The notes beneath the pieces are model-generated. The model was not told the DNA's origin, ran no database searches, and saw only the letters and a program-made list of their open reading frames with translations. From Paenibacillus taihuensis (lineage in GTDB: Bacteria; Bacillota; Bacilli; Paenibacillales; Paenibacillaceae), in the NCBI RefSeq assembly GCF_003386535.1, contig NZ_QTTN01000006.1, positions 124,001 through 188,000 of the forward strand: 64,000 bases of DNA, written 5' to 3'. The stretch's first letter is position 1; the number at the start of each line of letters is the position of its first letter. Made by a program: the position numbers and the translations under genes. Positions 16,851 to 26,934 of the stretch are shown here, in pieces.

Positions 16851-19278
16851 TGTCAAACTCATTACAGAAAACTTAGCTGACGAGTTGATTACCGGGATGC
16901 AGAATGCATCCGGTATCTATATTCTGACTTCCTTTATCATGCAGTCGGGGGTGCGCTTGTTGGCGCCCCATCTGAAAGGTGCGATAGAGCGGGGAGCTGA
17001 AGTTAAGGTTCTTGCCGGTGATTATCTTTTTGTTACGCAGCCAGAAGGGCTTCGGGCTTTACTCGATATTGATGCACGGCTGGAAGCACGGCTATGGCGA
17101 AGTATGGGAACATCCTTCCATCCTAAAGCTTATCTGTTTGACTATGAAAATGGTGAAGGGCTGCTTATCGTCGGTTCCTCCAACTTCTCCATGTCTGCTA
17201 TGAGAATGGGGATGGAATGGAACCTAGCGATGAATGCAAAAGCTGAGCCTTATACCTTCCAAGTAGCTTTGGACAAGTTCATGCAGAATTTCTACCACGA
17301 TTCAACATTACCGTTAAATGAGCATACCATTGCTATCTATGCTGAGGAATACCGCACCTGTCATCGTAAAAATCCGGAGTTAATCCGCATGATCACCGAA
17401 ATGGAAGAGGATGAATACTGCAATGAACATACGGGTAAACCTGATGAAAAAACAGTATCGGACGGCGAACAAACTCCTATCCATCCCAGATTTGCTCAAA
17501 TCGATGCATTGGAAGCATTAGAGAGAACGTTAGAAGAAGAATATGATAAAGCCATGGTTGTCATGGCCACGGGACTTGGGAAGACCTATCTTGCGGGCTT
17601 TTTTGCTCAGCGCTTTAATCGTGTACTATTCGTAGCCCATCGTGAAGAGATTCTCTTTCAGGCGAAACGATCGTTTCAGCGCATCATGCCGGACAAAACC
17701 TTCGGTATCTATAACGGAGTCATGAAAGAGAGAGATGCAGACTGTGTGTTTGCTTCGATTTACACCCTTGGGATGAAAAAGCATCGAGAATCCTTTGATC
17801 AGGATCAGTTTGATCTTATCGTGGTAGATGAATTCCACCATGCTGCCGCGAATTCGTATCAATCGGTGATCCAATATTTTAAACCGAAGTTTTTACTTGG
17901 CATCACGGCAACACCAGACCGGATGGACGGCAAGGATGTGTATGCTCTTTGTGACGGAAACGTTGCTTACCAAATCCATTTTATTGAGGCCATTCGTCGT
18001 GGCTGGTTGTCCCCATTCCAGTATTTTGGCGTCTATGATGATACCGATTATTCATCCATCCGATGGCTTGGAACGCACTATGATGATGAACAGCTGACTG
18101 CTGCGCAGCTAAAACAAACACTGGCCGACAAAATCTATGATGCCTGGACAGAGTACAAGCAAACTAGAACGATCGGTTTTTGCTCGTCCATTCGGCAGGC
18201 GGATTTTTTGGCGAGCTATTTTGAAGATAAGGGAGTATCAGCGGTCAGTCTTCACTCTGGGACAGCAGGAATTACAAGGGAAGAGACGATTGCACGACTA
18301 GCCAGAGGGGATTTAGAGGTTATATTTACCGTCGATTTATTTAATGAGGGTGTAGATATACCTAGTGTAGATACCTTGCTATTTGTTCGGCCAACGGAAT
18401 CTTTAACGGTTTTCACACAGCAGGTTGGCCGGGGGTTGCGACTATTAGAGCAGAAGTCACATTGTACTATCATTGATTTAATTGGAAATTACAGAAATGC
18501 AGATGTGAAGCTTCGATTATTTGCAAGTGAAGGGGAAGCAAAGTGGACAGCAAAGGAATCTGTTATTCCATCGGTACCGGTCGGATGTGAGCTTCATCTG
18601 GAGACGGCAGTTATTAACCTGCTCGATGAATTAAGCCGTAAGAAGCTGCCGCATCGCGAGCGTTTGCATCGTTCTTTCCTTGATCTAAAGAATGAGCTCG
18701 GGCGAATTCCTACTTATCTAGAGCTTCACCTGTACGGCAGATCCAACAGCTGGGAGTATCGGAATGAGTTCGGTTCTTACGTTGGTTTTCTTCAATGGGC
18801 CGAATGCTTAACGAAGGAAGAAGAGGAAGTATATTATCTATATGAAGCTTGGGTCCGTGATGTTGAAAAGACGGTCATGACCAAGAGCTATAAAATGATT
18901 GTTCTCCTTTATATGCTCGAACGGGGACCGGAGCATTGGGCGGAGTCCGTTACCGCTAAGGAGGTAGCAGCGTTCTTTCACGGTTACCTTATGGGAAAGG
19001 AGTACCGTAGACGAATCGATTTCTCCGACAAGGACTCAAAACGGCTCTGGGAATATAATGAGACCGGAGTTAGCCAGCTTATTGAACGCATGCCTATGAC
19101 GAAGTGGGGTTCGGCTAAAGGGAGTATGACCCGCTTCGAGGATGGGGTGTTTAGTCTAAAGATTGAGCCCGCTTATGAGCATCGGTCTATCCTGTATCGC
19201 TGGACAAAAGAAATTTGCCTTTATAGGCTGCATCATCATTTTGAGCGTAAAGAGCAGAAACAAGGACCCCTTCAGTAA
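16831..19278 (+). CDS. PLD-family nuclease fused to superfamily 2 helicase
   Basis: An 815-residue fusion. Residues ~1-160 form a phospholipase-D-type nuclease domain with one HxK motif (FHPKAYLFDY, H97/K99) followed by GSSNFS (115-120). Then comes a DEAD/DEAH helicase: MATGLGKT (~245), VVDEFHHA (~333), LGITATPDRMDG, the second RecA domain with GFCSSIRQADF, VDLFNEGVDIP and QQVGRGLRL. A ~250-residue C-terminal region follows, resembling DUF3427-type tails. ATG 16831 lies inside the mazG-like gene. A helicase that loads a nuclease domain beside a nucleotide hydrolase is typical of defence genes; I do not recognise a named system for exactly this pair. Confidence 0.75.
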   Translation: MSTTTLNVKLITENLADELITGMQNASGIYILTSFIMQSGVRLLAPHLKGAIERGAEVKVLAGDYLFVTQPEGLRALLDIDARLEARLWRSMGTSFHPKAYLFDYENGEGLLIVGSSNFSMSAMRMGMEWNLAMNAKAEPYTFQVALDKFMQNFYHDSTLPLNEHTIAIYAEEYRTCHRKNPELIRMITEMEEDEYCNEHTGKPDEKTVSDGEQTPIHPRFAQIDALEALERTLEEEYDKAMVVMATGLGKTYLAGFFAQRFNRVLFVAHREEILFQAKRSFQRIMPDKTFGIYNGVMKERDADCVFASIYTLGMKKHRESFDQDQFDLIVVDEFHHAAANSYQSVIQYFKPKFLLGITATPDRMDGKDVYALCDGNVAYQIHFIEAIRRGWLSPFQYFGVYDDTDYSSIRWLGTHYDDEQLTAAQLKQTLADKIYDAWTEYKQTRTIGFCSSIRQADFLASYFEDKGVSAVSLHSGTAGITREETIARLARGDLEVIFTVDLFNEGVDIPSVDTLLFVRPTESLTVFTQQVGRGLRLLEQKSHCTIIDLIGNYRNADVKLRLFASEGEAKWTAKESVIPSVPVGCELHLETAVINLLDELSRKKLPHRERLHRSFLDLKNELGRIPTYLELHLYGRSNSWEYRNEFGSYVGFLQWAECLTKEEEEVYYLYEAWVRDVEKTVMTKSYKMIVLLYMLERGPEHWAESVTAKEVAAFFHGYLMGKEYRRRIDFSDKDSKRLWEYNETGVSQLIERMPMTKWGSAKGSMTRFEDGVFSLKIEPAYEHRSILYRWTKEICLYRLHHHFERKEQKQGPLQ

Positions 19279-19290
19279 TGATGGGGTCTT
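19265..19290 (+). terminator. Possible terminator after PLD-helicase
   Basis: GACCCC (19265-19270) pairs with GGGGTC (19283-19288), followed by a short T-rich stretch. It overlaps the last codons of the gene. The gap 19291-19544 shows no gene. Confidence 0.4.
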
Positions 19291-19544
19291 CATATATAAT
19301 CCTTAAGCACTAGAGGCTCTATTACTTCTTCTATTAATTCTGCACTTATGATAGTCTAGGCCCGAAATCAAAACCATTACTTATTGCCCTCAATATCAAG
19401 ATATTTCCCCAAATGTCCAACCTTGTATGTCGGGTAATATTATTCTTATACAATGCTCCCTAAAAATGTATTAAGGAAGGAAGACCTAGGGAATATGTCG
19501 AATTTCATTTGATATAAATATGAAAATGAAGTGAGGCGATAGCG

Positions 19545-21053
19545 GTGGCAGAAACCCAAAGTGATATAGAATATGACATTGCCGAACCGAAAGCTGATTC
19601 ACTAATTCATTCCATAAGGTCGTTTGGTTATGATTTGGCTACGGCTTTGGCAGATTTGATTGATAATAGCATTACAGCCCGAGCTAAAAATGTTTGGGTG
19701 AACTTTTTTTGGGACGGAGCTTTTTCTTGGATTTCTATCAAGGACGACGGGATAGGGATGACACAAGAGGAACTCGTTAAGGCAATGATACTTGGATCAA
19801 AAAATCCGTTATTACCAAGACCGGCAAATGACTTGGGGAGATTTGGACTGGGGTTAAAGACTGCTACTTTCTCGCAATGCAAACAATTGACCGTAGCTTC
19901 AAAAATGAAGGAAAGAGATATATCAGTAAGATGTTGGGATTTGGATTATATTTCAAATTGTGGGCAGTGGCGTTTGTTGAAAAAGGGATCTAATAATTTA
20001 GAGTCAGAATCTTTTGAGGGAATAGAGCAAGGTACACTTGTTGTTTGGGATAAACTTGACAGGGTTGTGGATGAAGAAGCTGTAGTTGATGATGATCGGG
20101 CTCATGACCATTTTCTAGAGAAAGCTGCTCTCGTAAAGAAGCATTTGGCGATGGTATTCCATAGATATTTGGAAGGTCCCAATCCACTAAAAATTTGGTT
20201 TAACGGCAAGCTGGTGTCCCCATGGAATCCATTTCTCATCGATCAGAAGGCGACGGAATTACTAACTGTTGAACCGTTATTTGTAAATGGCAAACGAATA
20301 GAGGTAAGACCATATATACTACCACATCATTCAAAAATATCGCAAGAAGATCATTTAAATGGTGCAGGTACAAAGGGATGGAATGCACATCAAGGCTTCT
20401 ATGTGTATCGTAATAAGCGAATGCTAGTAGCAGGCGATTGGCTGGGACTTGGTTTTCAAATGGAAGAACATTATAAACTAGCTCGGATCCAGATTGATAT
20501 ACCTAATAGCCTTGATCAAGAATGGTCAATAGATGTTAAGAAATCGAAAGCACGTCCCCCTCAAAATATTAGGCAAGATCTTAAGAGGATAGCTAAGCTG
20601 ACTCGAGAAAGAGCTTCAAATATATACAGGCACCGAGGGAAAGTTGTCTCGCGTACGACTAGTACAGAATTTATATATTTATGGAAACAGAGTTTAAAGC
20701 ATGGCAAGGTATCTTATAAGATAAATCGTGAACATCCATTAATTCGCGAATGTAGTAAAAGCAATAATGAAAACCAGGTATTAGAATCATTACTAAGAAT
20801 GCTGGAGGAGACAATTCCAATCCCAATGATTCTACTTAACTATTCGGAGCAATCAGATAATATAAAAGGCCCTTTTGAAGATGAGCCACCCAAAGAGTTA
20901 AATGCAGCATTGGAAAATAGCATTAAGGCGTTATTAAATCAAGGTTTGACGATAAATGATATAAAAAAAAGATTGTTAGCAATGGAGCCATTTGATTTGT
21001 ATAAGGAATACGTTATAGCCCGTTGCGAAGAATTTGAGGAGGAGAATACATGA
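19545..21053 (+). CDS. MutL/MORC-type GHKL ATPase of a restriction-modification cluster
   Basis: A 502-residue protein with an N-terminal GHKL ATPase: ALADLIDNSI (N box, ~35-44), DDGIGM (~67), GRFGLGLKTAT (~98-108) and a downstream lysine region of the MutL/MORC transducer type (QEWSIDVKKSKARPP). Start GTG 19545. It opens a five-gene cluster, overlapping the Z1 gene by four bases (ATGA). Iyer, Abhiman and Aravind (2008) described MutL/MORC-like ATPases in operons with Z1 helicases, nucleases and DNA methylases as predicted restriction-modification systems; this locus has that composition. The ATPase probably closes around DNA and gates cleavage. No damage visible. Confidence 0.8.
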   Translation: MAETQSDIEYDIAEPKADSLIHSIRSFGYDLATALADLIDNSITARAKNVWVNFFWDGAFSWISIKDDGIGMTQEELVKAMILGSKNPLLPRPANDLGRFGLGLKTATFSQCKQLTVASKMKERDISVRCWDLDYISNCGQWRLLKKGSNNLESESFEGIEQGTLVVWDKLDRVVDEEAVVDDDRAHDHFLEKAALVKKHLAMVFHRYLEGPNPLKIWFNGKLVSPWNPFLIDQKATELLTVEPLFVNGKRIEVRPYILPHHSKISQEDHLNGAGTKGWNAHQGFYVYRNKRMLVAGDWLGLGFQMEEHYKLARIQIDIPNSLDQEWSIDVKKSKARPPQNIRQDLKRIAKLTRERASNIYRHRGKVVSRTTSTEFIYLWKQSLKHGKVSYKINREHPLIRECSKSNNENQVLESLLRMLEETIPIPMILLNYSEQSDNIKGPFEDEPPKELNAALENSIKALLNQGLTINDIKKRLLAMEPFDLYKEYVIARCEEFEEENT

Positions 21054-23833
21054 ATTTATTGGACGTTGCCAAAAGCCATGTCATGGTAATATTAAGGCAA
21101 TACGATATTGTTACATCGGATATTATTAAAAACTCAATACAACCTGTATTGGCAATGTTACATGTACTTTATCCAGATCAAATTATTGATGAAGAAAGAT
21201 TATATCGGGATTTATTAAGTATTAATAATGTGTATGTTGCAAATGAAACTCAACTCAGAGACGATCGCGATCATATTGTTTGGTTACCTGATCGAAAAAG
21301 TGAGATAACTTGGGGGTTTTGGAATCGATATAGACATTATTTAGAAGATGTCAAATCATATCCTTCTATTGTTATCTCTAAACTTCACGGACTCACAGAT
21401 AATATTTTAGGCAGCTTGGAAGATCCTAAAAGACAGGGGGAGTGGGACAGAAGAGGCATGGTGGTAGGTTATGTGCAGTCCGGTAAAACCCTTAACTATA
21501 CAGGACTCATATGTAAGGCTGCTGATGCGGGATATAAACTTATCATTGTTATGGCGGGAATACATAATGATTTGCGTAGTCAAACACAGCTCCGACTAGA
21601 CGAGGATTTTCTCGGCTATGATACGCGGTTGAGTAGGCAATACAGCAATTCTAACAGAAAAGTCGGTGTTGGCAAACTTGTTGAACATGGTGATTTGGTT
21701 ATTCATTCATTAACTAGCAGTGCCGAAGACGGGGATTACCGAACCCAAATTGCCAGAAATGTTGGATTTATGTTGGGTGGTGACCCGGTTATATTAGTAG
21801 TAAAAAAGAATGCTTCGGTGCTTCAGAATCTTTTACGATGGATTCAAAGTGACGGAAGGGTTGATCCCGAAACGGGAGAGATAACGCGCGATAATATTCC
21901 GTTGTTGGTTATAGATGATGAAGCTGATAATGCTTCAGTCGATGGAAAGCAAGCTAAAAGAGATGAGAACGGAACAATACTGGAAAATACCGATCCCACC
22001 ACAATAAACCGATTAATTAGACAGCTTTTAAAAACCTTTCAAAAAAGTTCTTATGTAGGCTACACTGCAACACCATTTGCTAATATATTTATATATCCAC
22101 CGGACGACAGTGGAAATGTAAAAAAATACGGGGAGGACCTCTTCCCTCGGAGTTTTATCATTAATCTGCCGGCTCCCTCTAACTACATAGGTCCAGTGCA
22201 GGTATTTGGATTAGACGATAATGGAGAGCTCGGATTAGATGAACATCCGGGGCTACCCATTGTTGAGGAAGTTGATGATTATGAACTTCATATCCCGGAT
22301 CGGCATAAAAAAGATTTTCCTGTAAAATCACTCCCACCTACACTTAAAAAAGCAATTAAAGTATTTGTTATTTCATGTGCAGCAAGGATGGCAAGAGGGC
22401 AAAATACTGACCATAAGTCGATGCTAATTCATATCACACGCTTTACGGTTGTTCAGGGATTGATAAAGGATCTTGTTCTTCAAGAACTGACAAGAGTTCA
22501 AAATCTATTAGAGTTTGGTTCCGGGAATTCCACAAACCCAATAATTGATGAACTAAAACAAATCTGGGAAGAAGATTTTTCGAATGCAACAGTTGAAATT
22601 CAGAAAGTTGTGGATGATCCCCAAATAACAAACTTAGAGTGGGAAAAGGTTGAACAGCATCTATATGACGCCGCGGCGAAAATTCAAATTAAAGCCATAA
22701 ACGGTTCTGCAAAAGATGTTTTAGACTATAAGGACCACCCGAACGGTATGAGTGTTATCGCTATTGGTGGTGACAAATTATCCCGCGGTATTACTTTGGA
22801 AGGCTTAAGTGTAAGTTATTATCTACGTGCATCTAAAATGTACGACACCCTAATGCAGATGGGAAGATGGTTTGGATACAGGCCAGGATATTTGGACTTA
22901 TGCCGACTTTATACCAGCGAGGAGCTTATAGGCTGGTATAAACATATAGCTATGGCTAATGAAGAGCTTCGCAAGGAATTTGATTACATGGCAGCTACGG
23001 GAGGAACCCCTATGGATTATGGTCTTAGGGTTCGTACTCATCCTGATGGATTGCAAATCACTGCCTCAAACAAATTGAAACATGGAACAAAAATGGCAGT
23101 TTCATTTTCAGGGGGGATTAGTGAGACGGTAGTATTCCACAAGAACAAAGATATTGCGGAGAAAAATTATTCGCACGTAAACAGTTGGCTTTCCCAATTA
23201 AGTACACCAGAACCTATTGATGGCTCATGGCGGTGGACGGGAATTACAGGTAAAAGAATAATTGAATTGCTTGAAGGATATAGGACGCATCCCTTGTCCC
23301 GAAAAGCTGAACCATCAACTTTATGCAAATATATCCAAAAGTTATTACTTGAAGATGAGCTTAAGGAATGGACTGTGATATTAATATCCAGCAGAAGAGG
23401 AACGAAGGATAAAATAGCAGGTTTAGACGTTGGACTTATAGAAAGAAGAGACGATAGTGAGAAAGATTCAAAAAAATGGATGTTACCAAAAGGCAGATTG
23501 CTCAGTCCTGTTGATGAATACAAGTATGATTTAGATGAATCAGAAATAACCTCTGCTTTAGAAATGACCATTACAGCTTGGAGGAACAATCCGAAAAGAA
23601 GAGGGATGGAAGAACCGATGGAGCCGAGTGGACCATATATAAGAGCTGTTAGGTCTAAGCAAAAAGGACTGTTATTGCTTTATCCTCTGCGTGCTCCTTA
23701 CCCAGATTCTGAAAAACCCATAATCGGTTATTCCATTAGTTTTCCGAAAAGCCATAAGTCAGTACAGATTGAATACCTTGTTGATACCACTTATTGGAGA
23801 AATGTATATGGCGACGATGAAGAGCAATATTGA
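21050..23833 (+). CDS. Z1-domain superfamily 2 ATPase
   Basis: A 927-residue helicase-like ATPase with a Z1 domain. It shows a P-loop GYVQSGKTLNYTG (~140), VIDDEADNASVD (~287), YVGYTATPFANIF, and the C-terminal RecA signature LSRGITLEGLSVSYYL with MQMGRWFGYRPGYLD, all typical of Z1 proteins. It starts at ATG 21050 inside the end of the GHKL gene with GGAGGAG upstream and overlaps the nuclease gene. In the MutL/MORC-type restriction clusters this protein is the predicted DNA translocase. Intact by inspection. Confidence 0.82.
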   Translation: MNLLDVAKSHVMVILRQYDIVTSDIIKNSIQPVLAMLHVLYPDQIIDEERLYRDLLSINNVYVANETQLRDDRDHIVWLPDRKSEITWGFWNRYRHYLEDVKSYPSIVISKLHGLTDNILGSLEDPKRQGEWDRRGMVVGYVQSGKTLNYTGLICKAADAGYKLIIVMAGIHNDLRSQTQLRLDEDFLGYDTRLSRQYSNSNRKVGVGKLVEHGDLVIHSLTSSAEDGDYRTQIARNVGFMLGGDPVILVVKKNASVLQNLLRWIQSDGRVDPETGEITRDNIPLLVIDDEADNASVDGKQAKRDENGTILENTDPTTINRLIRQLLKTFQKSSYVGYTATPFANIFIYPPDDSGNVKKYGEDLFPRSFIINLPAPSNYIGPVQVFGLDDNGELGLDEHPGLPIVEEVDDYELHIPDRHKKDFPVKSLPPTLKKAIKVFVISCAARMARGQNTDHKSMLIHITRFTVVQGLIKDLVLQELTRVQNLLEFGSGNSTNPIIDELKQIWEEDFSNATVEIQKVVDDPQITNLEWEKVEQHLYDAAAKIQIKAINGSAKDVLDYKDHPNGMSVIAIGGDKLSRGITLEGLSVSYYLRASKMYDTLMQMGRWFGYRPGYLDLCRLYTSEELIGWYKHIAMANEELRKEFDYMAATGGTPMDYGLRVRTHPDGLQITASNKLKHGTKMAVSFSGGISETVVFHKNKDIAEKNYSHVNSWLSQLSTPEPIDGSWRWTGITGKRIIELLEGYRTHPLSRKAEPSTLCKYIQKLLLEDELKEWTVILISSRRGTKDKIAGLDVGLIERRDDSEKDSKKWMLPKGRLLSPVDEYKYDLDESEITSALEMTITAWRNNPKRRGMEEPMEPSGPYIRAVRSKQKGLLLLYPLRAPYPDSEKPIIGYSISFPKSHKSVQIEYLVDTTYWRNVYGDDEEQY

Positions 23834-24842
23834 GTCTGTTTGGCGACAGATAGAAGAATCTATTGAAGCAGGAGACGGAAGAAATGGCATAATTAAGAGA
23901 CTTATTATGCCTCAATGGAAAAATAATCTTTTCCTGGGTGTTGAGATTGAAACTGGAAAACGATTATTTGTGTTCGAAGCTCCGTATAAAGTATTACGAA
24001 ATTTAGGCGCATTGCCTCAAACAAACGGTTTTGAGGCAAGCATTCGGTATCTGGGAGATGAACAGGAGAATTATCTTTCGCTTTTCATTATTGTTAAAAA
24101 AACGCAGTTTCATGATTTGTTTGTATCATTAATAAAAGATATCTTGGGGCATCTTGGTCCACAGGACACTGAGCGCTCAGTAGAAATTGTTATCTCGAGG
24201 CTTTTAAGGTGGCAAAAATTTTTGGAGAGGTTCCACTTTGAGGGGCTTGGAGAAGAAGCCCAGAGGGGGCTCTTTGGTGAACTTTATTTCCTGAATCGTT
24301 TAATTGAATTTGGAGTAAACAGTCATACTGTCATCAGGTCTTGGAGAGGTCCGGAAAGAACCGTTCATGACTTCATATTTCAGACTTGCGCTTTAGAAGT
24401 GAAGACTTCAATAAGTAAACAGCACCAGAAAGTATATATTTCAAGCGAAAGGCAATTAGATAATAGTCAGTCTGGAGAATTGTATTTATGCCATTTTTCC
24501 TTGGATAATCAATCCGGTCTAGGGTTCTCCCTGAATCAAATTATTCAAGTTATTAGAGAAAAAATTGATAATGCCCCTCTAGTGACAGAACTATTTGAGG
24601 ATAAATTGTTTGAATCAGGCTATTTGGATATACATTCTGAGCGTTATAAAGTTCCGGTTTATAGCATTAGGGAATACAATCTTTTTAAGGTAACTGAAGG
24701 CTTCCCGAGGATCGTAGAAAATGACCTAATTGAAGGTGTTGGAGACGTCAAGTACTCGATTATGATATCTGAATGTAAACATTACTTGGTGCAAGAAAAT
24801 GCTGTGCTGAGCATGATAGGGGATGCTGCTTCCTATGGGTAA
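23808..24842 (+). CDS. PD-(D/E)XK motif nuclease (DUF4420)
   Basis: A 344-residue protein of the PF14390 type. A helix ending QRGLFGELYFL supplies the upstream acid, then VHDFIFQTCALEVKTS gives D...ExK (~190-198), with KVYISSERQLD as the following conserved strand. ATG 23808 is preferred over upstream in-frame starts because GGAGA lies seven bases before it; it overlaps the Z1 gene by 26 bases. It is the likely DNA-cutting subunit of the cluster. The overlap on both sides shows tight co-translation. Confidence 0.75.
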   Translation: MATMKSNIESVWRQIEESIEAGDGRNGIIKRLIMPQWKNNLFLGVEIETGKRLFVFEAPYKVLRNLGALPQTNGFEASIRYLGDEQENYLSLFIIVKKTQFHDLFVSLIKDILGHLGPQDTERSVEIVISRLLRWQKFLERFHFEGLGEEAQRGLFGELYFLNRLIEFGVNSHTVIRSWRGPERTVHDFIFQTCALEVKTSISKQHQKVYISSERQLDNSQSGELYLCHFSLDNQSGLGFSLNQIIQVIREKIDNAPLVTELFEDKLFESGYLDIHSERYKVPVYSIREYNLFKVTEGFPRIVENDLIEGVGDVKYSIMISECKHYLVQENAVLSMIGDAASYG

Positions 24843-26871
24843 TAATTTGTTAGAGTTCGCACAAGACTTTCAACAAGAGATTATTAGCTTATCGGAAATG
24901 GACGGCGAAGAGAATTTCCGTGAGGACCAGTTTACGAGACTATTTATGGACTACTTATCTGAATTCGATGAAATTGAAGACAGTGATGTCTGCTCTTACC
25001 GTGGAAGAGGCATGCAGATTAATGGTTATAGCTTTTCTGAAGAGCTTGACCAAATGGTTCTTTTTATGGCAAATTACACTGCGGCATGTCCCCCTGAATC
25101 AGTACGTAAAAGTGATGTGGAGGCTGCAACCAAAAGGGGTATAAATTTTTTTAAAAAAGCTTTGTCTGGTTTGCATACTTCACTAGAGGAAGCATCACCT
25201 GTATTTGATTTAGCATTACAACTATTTGAGAGCAAAGAAACATTAACAGAATTGAAAATTGTATACATAACAGATGGATTAGCAAAGTCAGTTGTTTTGG
25301 AAGAGCCTTCGGTAAATGGCATCCCGATACAGATACAGGTGTGGGATATTGAGAGGCTATATCGTTCATGGAGTTCCGGACAGAAACGGGAAGCGATAGA
25401 AATCGATTTCGCTGAGCACGGGCAAGCAATTCCTTGCTTGCCCATGCCCGAAGAAAATCCGGACTATATGACATATTTAGCTATATTTCCCGGACAGGTT
25501 CTTGTGAGTATTTACGGCCAATTTGGTCCCAGACTGTTGGAACGCAATGTGAGGTCTTTCCTGCAGGCAAGAGGCAATGTCAATAAAGGAATTCGTTCCA
25601 CTATCCGATTTGAACCACACATGTTCTTAGCATACAATAACGGCCTTTCTGCTGTTGCCGAGAACATCGAATTGATAAATTTAGATAATGGGACAATAGC
25701 CATGAAAGCTGTAAAGGATCTCCAGATTGTAAATGGCGGTCAAACCACCGCCTCAATTTATCATGCTTTTAAAAAAGACAAGGCAGATATGAATGATTTG
25801 TATGTACAAGTTAAACTGACCGTAATATTAGACTCAAGTAAAATTGACGAAATTGTCCCTCGTATTTCTGAATATGCGAATAATCAAAATAAAATTCAAA
25901 CAGCTGATTTTTCAGCGAACGATCCTTTTCATCGCAAAGTTGAAGAACTTTCAAGGACGATTTGGGCACCCGCGAAAAATGGCTTGCAGAGACAGACTAG
26001 ATGGTTCTATGAGAGAGCCAGAGGTCAGTACTTGGATGAGAAAGGTCGTGCCTCTACTGCAGCACAAAAGAAGCAGTTTGATTTTACTCACCCCAAAAGT
26101 CAGTTGTTTACTAAAACTGATTTAGCTAAATTTGAGAATACTTGGAATCAGTTACCTTATTTTGTGAGCAGAGGCGCCCAAAAAAACTTTAATGAGTTTA
26201 CTGTTATTAATAGCGAAGAATCGGTCTCTTCTCTTCCAGATCAAAGATATTTTGAAAGGCTTGTTGCCAAGGCAATATTATTTCATAAAACTGAGAAACT
26301 CGTTCATGAACAGAGGTATGGAGGATATAGAGCAAATATTGTAACCTATACTTTGGCGTGGTTAACCCATGCCACTCAAAAAAGGATAAACCTTGATAGA
26401 ATTTGGAGAGAACAAGATATTTCACCTGCGCTAGAGAGGGCGATTATTCAAATTTCTGGGTATGCTCATCGTCACATAATTAATGCCCCTGGAAATGGAA
26501 ACGTAACCGAATGGTGTAAGAAGGCCGAGTGTTGGGATGGCTTTAAAAAACACGAGATTAAACTTTCTGCCGAACTCTTCGAAGAATTGGTTGAAGTTGA
26601 ACAGACAGAGATAAGTGATGATAAAAGTGAGCATTTAAGGCTGATTGATAAGATCAAAAAAATTGATTCACAAATATGGTTTGATATAGCGGCTTGGAGT
26701 AAAGAAACTAATAGCTTGCTCCCTTGGCAGAGAAGTCTCGCCTTTAGTTTGGGGAAAATAGCTAAGCAAGGAACTACGCCTTCTATTAAACAAGCGATAC
26801 ATGCTGAAAAAATATTAGCTGATTTAGATATGCTTGGATTTTTCTTGGATGATCAGCGAATTACTTCGTAG
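24835..26871 (+). CDS. AIPR-family protein
   Basis: A 678-residue protein of the AIPR (abortive infection phage resistance) family. Its hallmarks are FLAYNNGLSAVAE, LQIVNGGQTTASIYHAF (~295-312) and ISEYANNQNKIQTADFSAND. The start is uncertain between ATG 24823 and ATG 24835; the AGGGG box at 24818-24822 abuts the first and lies 12 bases from the second. It overlaps the nuclease gene. AIPR proteins recur in the MutL/MORC-type restriction clusters and in other defence loci; their biochemical role is not settled. Confidence 0.8.
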   Translation: MGNNLLEFAQDFQQEIISLSEMDGEENFREDQFTRLFMDYLSEFDEIEDSDVCSYRGRGMQINGYSFSEELDQMVLFMANYTAACPPESVRKSDVEAATKRGINFFKKALSGLHTSLEEASPVFDLALQLFESKETLTELKIVYITDGLAKSVVLEEPSVNGIPIQIQVWDIERLYRSWSSGQKREAIEIDFAEHGQAIPCLPMPEENPDYMTYLAIFPGQVLVSIYGQFGPRLLERNVRSFLQARGNVNKGIRSTIRFEPHMFLAYNNGLSAVAENIELINLDNGTIAMKAVKDLQIVNGGQTTASIYHAFKKDKADMNDLYVQVKLTVILDSSKIDEIVPRISEYANNQNKIQTADFSANDPFHRKVEELSRTIWAPAKNGLQRQTRWFYERARGQYLDEKGRASTAAQKKQFDFTHPKSQLFTKTDLAKFENTWNQLPYFVSRGAQKNFNEFTVINSEESVSSLPDQRYFERLVAKAILFHKTEKLVHEQRYGGYRANIVTYTLAWLTHATQKRINLDRIWREQDISPALERAIIQISGYAHRHIINAPGNGNVTEWCKKAECWDGFKKHEIKLSAELFEELVEVEQTEISDDKSEHLRLIDKIKKIDSQIWFDIAAWSKETNSLLPWQRSLAFSLGKIAKQGTTPSIKQAIHAEKILADLDMLGFFLDDQRITS

Positions 26872-26893
26872 TGTTTATATTTGTCTCCTAACC

Positions 26894-26902
26894 TGGTATA
26901 AT
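26894..26902 (+). promoter_or_regulatory. Extended -10 promoter for the methylase
   Basis: TGGTATAAT fits the TGn-TATAAT extended -10 element, 33 bases before the methylase start, with only a poor -35. It would allow the methylase to be expressed apart from the upstream restriction genes. Confidence 0.45.
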
Positions 26903-26934
26903 GAGTTATAATATTGATTTCGGGAGTATTGTCT

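Noticed and set aside
16521-19278. Calling the MazG/PLD-helicase pair DISARM
   Set aside because: DISARM has separate helicase, DUF1998 and PLD genes plus a methylase; none of the other subunits is adjacent.
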